A stretch of 27,165 nucleotides of DNA, taken from a virus. The DNA lies in IMG/VR virus record IMGVR_UViG_3300006621_000087, positions 72,897 through 100,061 of that record, one strand, 5' to 3'. This document shows, piece after piece, positions 16,220-24,500 of the stretch (position 1 is the stretch's first letter; each line of letters begins with the position of its first letter). The notes beneath the pieces were generated by a model, which had not been told where the DNA came from, searched no databases, and worked only from the letters and a program-made list of their open reading frames with translations. Position numbers and translations under genes: made by a program.

Positions 16220-18454
16220 ATGTCAACAATTAAATTACGCCGAAGTTCGGTTGCCGGTCGAATACCGACCACTGCTCAACTGGAACTTGGTGAACTCGCG
16301 ATCAACACCCAAGATGGTAAGATCTATTTTAAGAAATATGATGCAGTTTCAAATACTGAATCTATTATTGATATATCATCAAATCTTGACGCGTCAGCAA
16401 TCCTTGCAGAATTAATTACCGTTGACGGAGCTGGATCTAATCTAGACGCCGATTTTCTTGATGGAGAATCCGGAGCATATTACCTAGATTATAATAACTT
16501 TACAAACGTACCACCCGCAACATTAGATTTTACTTTAGAAGGTAAAGTAACAGGTACAGCATTCTCTAATACTGGTGTAATGACAGTTCAAACCGAGCTT
16601 GCAAATACAGCAGTTACCGCAGGATCTTATGGTTCTGCATCTTTAATTCCTACATTCACTGTTGATGAAGATGGTAGATTAACAGCTGCAGCAGACGTTT
16701 CAGTCGCCGGCGTAAGTTCAACTACCTTTGCAACAGCAAATAATACATTTACTATTGGTACTGCCGATGGCGGATTTTTCCATACAATTATACAAGACTT
16801 TAATAATATTAGTGCAAACAATATTACTGTCGATGGTTTAGTTGATGGTCGTGATCTTGCTGCAGATGGTGCTAAACTCGATTTATTAGAAGATGGACTT
16901 GATCTTACATTAACTGGTAAAGTTACAGGTACAGCTTCTTCAAACACTGGTGTTATGACTCTTGCTACTGAGCTCGAGGATACAGGTGTTACAGCAAATA
17001 CATACGGTTCATCTACAGGTATTCCGGTACTTACAGTAGATGTAGACGGTAGAATAACAGCCGCTTCTGAAACTCCAGTTGCAGGCGTTGATGATTTCTC
17101 ATATGCTGCGGCAAACAATACAATTACTTTAGAAACTGGTGATGGTTCAGTATTTAATATCCGAACTGAAACAGAAGTTACATTAAGTGGTAAGGTAACA
17201 GGTACTGCAACTTCAACTGACGGTAATATAGCAATTACTACTGAGCTTGCAAATACAGCGGTAACTGCAGGAGCTTATGGTTCATCTACAGCAATTCCAA
17301 CATTTACAGTCGATGAAGACGGTCGATTAACTGCGGCTGGTGAAGCTTCAGTATCTGGTGTTGATGATTTCCAATGGTACTCAGCAAATAATACATTAGT
17401 TTTAAGTACAAGTACTACAGATTATAATGCGTTACTTGATACATTTAGTGATATCACAACAGGCGATATTACAACTGCAGGAACTGTAGATGGTAGAGAT
17501 CTTTCAGTTGATGGTGCTAAACTTGATTTAATCGAAGACAACGCAACAGCAGATCAAACAGCTGCAGAAATTTTAACAGCAATAAAAACCGTAGATGGCG
17601 CAGGTTCTGGATTAGATGCAGACCTATTAGATGGTTCTCACAAATCAGATATCTTAGCAACGGCAGCTTCTAACGCTGCATCACAAATCGGTAATGGTAG
17701 AGTTACAATTACTGGTGGTAATGCTCTTGATGGTACTGGATTCTTTAACTTAAATGATTTTGCTAATACTTCGATTACAATCGACCATGCCGATACATCA
17801 TCAGTTGCAGATGTTTCATTAGCAGCCGGTAATGTAATTACTGGTATTACTTTTGATACTTATGGCCATACTCAAACCACGACATCTACAGATTTAGATG
17901 GTAGATATTATACAGAAACAGAATTAGATGCTGGTCAACTCGATAACAGATATTATACTGAAACTGAATTAGATGCTGGTCAATTAGACAATAGATATTA
18001 TACCGAAACAGAATTAGATGCCGGTCAATTAGATAATCGTTACTATACAGAAACAGAAGCAGATGCTAACTTTGTAGATGTTACTGGCGATACAATGTCT
18101 GGTGACTTGACAGTTAATGCAGATATTATTCAGACCGAGTCAAGAACAAAATCATTTAAATTAACAACAACAAGCGCATCACAAGTTGCGTTACTTTCTT
18201 TTGCTCATGCAGATTTTGGAGCATCGGAAGTATTGATTAATACAACCACAGGTAATGATCGTCATATGACTAAGTTACTCATAACCCACGATGGAACAAC
18301 TGCTGTTGCTACTGAGTATGGTGTTGTATATACAAATACTGAACTAGCTTCATATGATGTTGCTATATCAGGAGCAAATTTAGAATTAAGAGTAACACCG
18401 GCAAGCGCAAGTTCTACAGCATTTAATGTAGTGACTACGCTACTGGATGATTAA
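16220..18454 (+). CDS. Tail fibre protein with AQLxxGELAINT N-terminus (744 aa)
   Basis: A complete 744-aa protein with a good ribosome site (AAAGGGAC, about 8 nt upstream). The N-terminus (RIPTTAQLELGELAINTQDG and KIYFKK) is a widely shared phage fibre attachment motif. A GAGSNLDADFLDG segment leads into three related units beginning GKVTGTA near residues 108, 233 and 324. Each has TELxxTxVTAxxYGSS, IPxxTVDxDGRxTAA and a VDDF/ANNT part. Two units end with VDGRDLxxDGAKLDLxED. GAGSGLDADLLDG, ITFDTYGHTQTTT and a 15-residue tandem repeat (562-615) come next. The C-terminal 110 residues form a separate compact beta domain (FKLTTTSASQVALLSFAHAD and following), perhaps a capping or binding head. 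It probably shares the late transcript that starts near 11837, since no promoter is visible in the 62-nt gap. Its role is virion fibre; the receptor is unknown. Confidence 0.85.
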   Translation: MSTIKLRRSSVAGRIPTTAQLELGELAINTQDGKIYFKKYDAVSNTESIIDISSNLDASAILAELITVDGAGSNLDADFLDGESGAYYLDYNNFTNVPPATLDFTLEGKVTGTAFSNTGVMTVQTELANTAVTAGSYGSASLIPTFTVDEDGRLTAAADVSVAGVSSTTFATANNTFTIGTADGGFFHTIIQDFNNISANNITVDGLVDGRDLAADGAKLDLLEDGLDLTLTGKVTGTASSNTGVMTLATELEDTGVTANTYGSSTGIPVLTVDVDGRITAASETPVAGVDDFSYAAANNTITLETGDGSVFNIRTETEVTLSGKVTGTATSTDGNIAITTELANTAVTAGAYGSSTAIPTFTVDEDGRLTAAGEASVSGVDDFQWYSANNTLVLSTSTTDYNALLDTFSDITTGDITTAGTVDGRDLSVDGAKLDLIEDNATADQTAAEILTAIKTVDGAGSGLDADLLDGSHKSDILATAASNAASQIGNGRVTITGGNALDGTGFFNLNDFANTSITIDHADTSSVADVSLAAGNVITGITFDTYGHTQTTTSTDLDGRYYTETELDAGQLDNRYYTETELDAGQLDNRYYTETELDAGQLDNRYYTETEADANFVDVTGDTMSGDLTVNADIIQTESRTKSFKLTTTSASQVALLSFAHADFGASEVLINTTTGNDRHMTKLLITHDGTTAVATEYGVVYTNTELASYDVAISGANLELRVTPASASSTAFNVVTTLLDD
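17903..18055 (+). repeat. 45-bp in-frame tandem repeat (3.4 copies)
   Basis: Three full units encode RYYTETELDAGQLDN, at 17903-17947, 17948-17992 and 17993-18037. A partial fourth unit (RYYTETEADANF) follows. The protein units are identical, while the DNA differs at synonymous sites (for example CAACTC versus CAATTA), so the array is not brand new. Confidence 0.9.
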
Positions 18455-18460
18455 TGTACT

Positions 18461-18468
18461 TATAAATA
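18461..18468 (+). promoter_or_regulatory. T4-type late promoter (TATAAATA)
   Basis: An exact TATAAATA box 7 nt after the stop of the 744-aa fibre gene. A start near 18474 (inferred) would give a leader of about 40 nt before the ATG at 18515. It gives the giant fibre gene its own late transcript. Confidence 0.87.
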
Positions 18469-18498
18469 TAGTAAAATCATATGTTTAAAAGCCTAACT

Positions 18499-18506
18499 GG
18501 GGAGAG
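18499..18506 (+). promoter_or_regulatory. Ribosome binding site of the giant fibre gene
   Basis: GGGGAGAG ends 8 nt before ATG 18515 and fixes this start. An ATG at 18481 opens only a 15-codon frame in another phase. Confidence 0.7.
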
Positions 18507-18514
18507 TGAACCGA

Positions 18515-21500
18515 ATGGCCAACGATAAAAAATTCATAGTAAAGAACGGTCTGCAGACAGAAGAAAATGTCGTAATTGGATCTTCTTCAGATAACGGGTC
18601 TGATAGACTCCAGGTCACGGGTTCAACCAAGCTTACAGGTAAAGCTGAAATAACCCAAGCCATACAAAATACACCTTCTCTAAAAGTAGAAAACTCTGGT
18701 GGACCTTCCGCTGAAATTGCTCAATTTGCGGGTACATCTCAATCAATTAAAATTATCAATGATACATTTGGTGATTATCGTATTGTTAATTCTGGTCAGA
18801 ATAATGGTTTTAAATTATACGATAATACAGTTGGTGTAGAAATACTTTATAACGGTACTGTTGATTTAGATTTTAATTCATTAGGAATTGACTTTAAACG
18901 CGAACCAACATATAATGGTAACGTATTCTGGAATGCTGGTAACGATGGTGCAGGATCTGGTCTTGATGCTGACGTACTTGACGGGTTAGATTCATTACAG
19001 TTTGTTCGTTCAGATCAAGATGATACTCTTGATGGTAACTATATCATCACCGGTAATCTTACAGTTCAAGGTACACGTACTGAAGTTCAATCAGAAACAG
19101 TTTTAATTGCTGATAACCTACTCACTCTTAATAGTAATTTTACAACTGGTTCTCCAACAGAAAATGCTGGTTGGGAAGTTCTACGTGGTGGTGAAGCAAC
19201 ATCATCTTTACAATGGGATGAAACAAACGACTGGTTTAAACTTATTTCAGACGGAGTCGATTTAGGTCGTATCATTACAACAGCAGATGAAGGTTCAGGT
19301 AACTTATTTGATGCTGATACTGTCGATGGTTTAGAAGCTTCTCAATTCTTAAGATCAGACGTAGATGATACTGCGGCTGGTAATATTACTATTGAACAAG
19401 ATTTAACTGTTGGTGATGGTAATGGTACTGCATTTATTAAGATGTCTGCTTCCGGTGGTACAGAACAAATTGCGGCGACTGGCGGAGAAATTGGTTTCCT
19501 TGGAAGTGATTTTAACTTCTCGATTAAACAAAAAACTGATAATGATATCGAAGTAAGAAATGATATTTTTGCAGAAAGATTTATTGATAAAGACGCTACA
19601 ACATATTTTGTACATCCTGGCGATGCATCTGTACTTAATAACATAAACCTTGAAGGCGCATTAAGACATAATGGAGAAATTGATACATTAATTGATTTCC
19701 CAAACTCAGATCAAATTGGATTTGATTTAGGTGGTGCAAATTATGGTTTAATGACTACAACAGCATTTACCTATACTGGTAATATAATTGCCGATAAACT
19801 TATTGATAGAAATAATAACGGTTACGTAGCTGATCCTTCAGGTACTTCAACAATGCATGAAATTGGAATTGATGATAATCTTTTCCATAACGGTGATACA
19901 GATACTAAACTTTCGTTTGGTACAGGTACTATTTCATTAGCAACTAATGGTACTAACAGAGTTTCTATTGCTGACGCTTCAGTAACTATTCAACCAGATT
20001 TATATGCACCAAGACTTATTGATACAGCCGATAATACTAAGTTTGTTGATCCAGCCGGTTTATCCGAATTACATTCTGCAAACTTCTATAGTGGTGGAGC
20101 AACAAACGAAATAAACATTGGTCGTACTTCAGATCAAAGATTTAACTTTCATGTTACTGATAGTCAAGGCTATATTAGATATTATCAAGATGAAAGTGAT
20201 GCAACAGATCATAGTGTAAACTTTGAGATTATATCGTCTGGTATCGGACTTAACGAATTTAAATTTAATGCACCAATTAATGCTGGTGCAAATACTATAA
20301 CAGCTGGATTTGGTGTATTTAGTCAAGGTGCTTACGCTCCTATTTACTACGACTATGATGATGAAACATATTATGCAGATTATAATAATACTGCAGTTTC
20401 TCAAAAAATGGCCGGCCAAATTATTGGTGGTAACGGTACAGCTGCTTTACCAACATATTCATTCGTATCTGATCCTAATACTGGTATGTATAGAGGAGCG
20501 GCAGATCGACTAGCATTTAGTGCTGGTGGTAATGAAGAAATGCGAGTATATACAAGTTATGTACAAGCATTAGGTTCATTCAGAGCTCCAATATTCTATG
20601 ATTCAACAAACACTGCTTATTACTTACATCCAAACGGTGATTCACAATTAAACACTATTGATATTGATGATAATATCAGACACCGTGGCGATACAAACAC
20701 TTATATGGGTTTCCCAGCTGCAGATAGACAAGCATTTGTAACTGGTGGAACTGAAAGAATTGGAATTCAAAATACTCGAGTTGATGTTTCGGTAGATTTA
20801 TATGCTCCAAGATTAATTGATTCTGGTAATAATAATTACCTTGTAGATCCAGCCGCTGATTCAGAAATGAATACAATTAATCTTGACGATTATATTCAAC
20901 ATCGTGGAGATACAAATACACTATTTGGTTTTTCGGCTAATGACACTTTCGTAGTTAATACAAACGGCGCAACTCGATTAACAGTTAATAATAGTGCAGT
21001 AACTTCAGCACTTAATGTTTATGCTCCAAGATTCTACACAAACGATTATCTTACACATAACGGCGATACAAATAGTTATATCGGTTGGGATGCTGCTGAT
21101 CAATTTGGTGTATGGACTGGCGGCGGTAAGCGTATTCAAGTTACTGATGCTTATACGTATATTAATCAACCAGTAAGTATTGGTCAAACTGCAGCGCCAA
21201 GTTCTTTACAACACGGTATAATTGCTCCTAAGTTACACGTATCTCAAACAGATACAACCGGAACATATAACCTCGTAGCAAGATTCGAAGCTGGTGGCGA
21301 TGCTGATGCTACCGGCGCATCGATATTAATTAATCACAGTAATGATCGTGGTGTATTAATTGAAGGTGGACGAGACGTAAGTGATCGTGGTATCGGTCAT
21401 TTTGGTATTCTTAATTCATCTGGCGTAAATACAAGAGTTCTTACATTAAGACAAGATGGCGGTAATTATTGGGCTGGTATTAATAGCCAAACTCCAACTT

Positions 21501-24500
21501 CACCATTATCTGTTAGAACAACTGGTACAATGGGTGCTAACCCGTTTGCAGCTTCAAATAGAATTGTAGACTTCGGTGATGGTGGTGCAGACTTTAGATT
21601 TGCAGGAGATAATGCTGGTAACGCATTCTTAATTACTGATAATAACTTTACAATGTATAACTCAGGTGCAACCGGTATATTTGCCGCGCTTTCATCTGGC
21701 GATTTTATTATTAATAATGATTCAACAACATATACAGTTTCAGATAATACAGCACTTGTTGGTTCAATTGCTAATAATAAATTACATGTCGATGGATCAA
21801 TACAACTTAACGGTGCAAACGATGCAATCGTATTTGGTGCTGGTACTTCAACATTCTTAAAAGATGAAGAGCTAGGATTTGGCTGGGGCGGCGGTTTCTA
21901 TATGACCGAAGGAACCACAGTTAAGATTCGTAATAACAAAGCACTATATACAACTGGTAATATTACAGGTGCTCGTTTCTACGATGGTTCAGATGCTAAT
22001 TACTACTTAGATCCAGCTGGCGATTCTCAATTAAATACTATCGATATCGATGATTATATTAGACATCGTGGAGATACAAATAACTATTTCGGTTTTGCTG
22101 CTAATGATACTTTCAGAGTATGGACTGGTGGAACACAAAGATTAAACATAGATAATAACTCTGCTGATTTTGGAGTTAATGTATATGCACCTCGTTATTA
22201 CGATTCAAATGATGCTAATTATTATGTAGACCCAGCTGCTGATTCAATTATGAATAGCATTGTTCTTGATGATTGGGTTTATCATAGAGGAAATACAGAC
22301 GCTTACTTTGGTTGGGCTGGTAATAACAACTTTAAAGTATACACAAACGGAACACAACGTTTTAATATCGACGCTAACTCAGCAGACTTTGCTGTTAATG
22401 TTTATGCGCCTCGCTATTATGATTCAAACGATAATTTATATTACGTAGATCCTGCATCTACTTCAAGAATGAATAATGTTACCTTCGGTATTCCAGGCAA
22501 TGGAGCTAATACTAAAGGTCGTTACTTATCTATTGAAGGTAATACTGATTCAAGTGGAGAAGGTTCAGCTCGTATATTCTTCGCAGAACATAACTCAACA
22601 ACTGCTTCACAAGACAGATATGGTATGGCTCTTGCATATCAAGGTGGATCGGCAACAGTTAATAGTGTTACAGGTCAGCCAGTAACTCTAAATGGTTTAT
22701 CAAACGGAACTTGGGGACTGATTGGACATGATAATAGTGTCAACGGTGCTTGGGCAATGCGTGGTCCTAGAAGTGGTGGACATGTAGAAGCTCGTGGTGA
22801 CTTTAGAGCTCCAAGATTCTATGATTCAAATAACACTGCTTATTACGGTGACTTTGCTTCAACATCTATAATGAATGCTGTTCGTGTAAATCAATTACAA
22901 GTGGATGTATCTGGAAGATATATTGATTCACCATCTGGTAACTACGGTACAATTAAAGTTGAAGGTGATACTGGTGGTTGGGCAGGTTACGCAATCAGAG
23001 ATGATTGGGTCTTTATGTCAAATGGCGCGTCAGAAGCTGGTCTCTATAATGACACAAGAAATGAATGGGCTATCTTAGCACAAGATAATAACCAAACAAG
23101 AATCTTTGCAAACGGTACACATCAACTATCTGCACAAAATGGATATGGTTATGCTCCAAACAGCATGCGTTCACCAATATTCTATGATCACAATGACACA
23201 GCTTACTTCGGTGATTTTGCATCTCGTTCTAAGCTTAAAACTCTTGAGCTTGGTAATCAAGGCAACTTAACAGGTTCCGGTTCATATCCACTTGGTATCT
23301 GGCATAATAACAGATATCTTGCAGGAATGAGAAACTCTGGTGCTGGTTCAAACTATCCTTGGTTAGTACATGATAATTATAACTTTAACCAAACTGGTTC
23401 TAAAGACGCATTCATTGTACACTTCAATGGATTAGGTGATAGGTTATACTTAGATGAAGCTGGTAATATGCTTATTACTGGTGAGATGGCCGCATCAAAC
23501 TATAACCTGAATGCTGGTAACGAAAACATCTCATTAAACCCATCATACGGTACTGGTAAAACAGAATTAAAACTATTCGATGGCGCTAAGTACTGGGAAA
23601 AGAGAGCTATCCAAGCTTTACAAGGTGCTGAAGATTCTCCAACTGGTACTACGGCTGAATATGTTAAATCAACCGATTCTCCAGCTCCATCATCATATGT
23701 ATTAAGAGCTTCAGGATACAGAACATTCTATTCGGATTACATCGAAGTAGAACCTGGTGAAGAAGTTTACGGTGAAATGTATGTTAAACGAATTTCAGGA
23801 TCAGGTGGATTATTCTATTATGGTATTGAAAGATTTGATAAAGATAAGAGACCAATTGCTGGTAATACTGGTACAACATATTTTGTTGGCGGCGGTAGTA
23901 ACGTAACAAGTACTTCTTGGCAGAAGTTCTCTGGTCATACGACTATACCGACTACTCACACAGTATATAACGGCTCAGACGGCCAAGCATGTAGATATGT
24001 AAGAATAAGAATTCTTATGAATTACAGTACTGGTGGTGCTCTTCGTGAGTTCACTCCACCTATCTTAATGAGAACAAAGATTCCTTCAAGAATCCGTACA
24101 GATCAAGCAGTTTACTCACCAATCTATTATGATTCAAATGATACTGGTTATTACTTAGATCCAAACTCAACATCTAAACTGAACACAGTAGATGCAAGTA
24201 ACTTTAGAGATAGAGATAATACTGCACGATTCATGAATCCAAACTCTGGCGGTAATGTTCAGGGTACTTGGAACTGGAATAATGGTTCTATTACTAAGCT
24301 AAACAATCTAACATTTAATGATCCTGGCGTTAACGAAGGTGTTAAGTGGGAAGGTGGTAGCTTATGGCAGATTTATGAGTCACCAGATAACCAAACAAAT
24401 GCTGCAGGTAATTTACAGTTTACTTCAGGCGGTGGTAATGGTACAAGAAGATTAACACTTAACGGATCAGGCGATGCTATTGCTGGTCGTTATATGGATG

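Noticed and set aside
16627-17118. 163-codon open frame on the - strand inside the 744-aa fibre gene
   Set aside because: It lies wholly within a well-supported gene, has a Ser/Pro/Val-rich random composition typical of a shadow frame, and has no promoter or ribosome site.
18481-18528. 15-codon ATG frame overlapping the start of the giant fibre gene
   Set aside because: It has no ribosome site of its own, and the strong site at 18499-18506 serves ATG 18515 instead.
20129-20419. 96-codon open frame on the - strand, hydrophobic, within the giant fibre
   Set aside because: It is the complement of Asn/Asp/Tyr-rich codons, which reads as Ile/Val-rich. It has no start signals, and the + strand frame is continuous through it.
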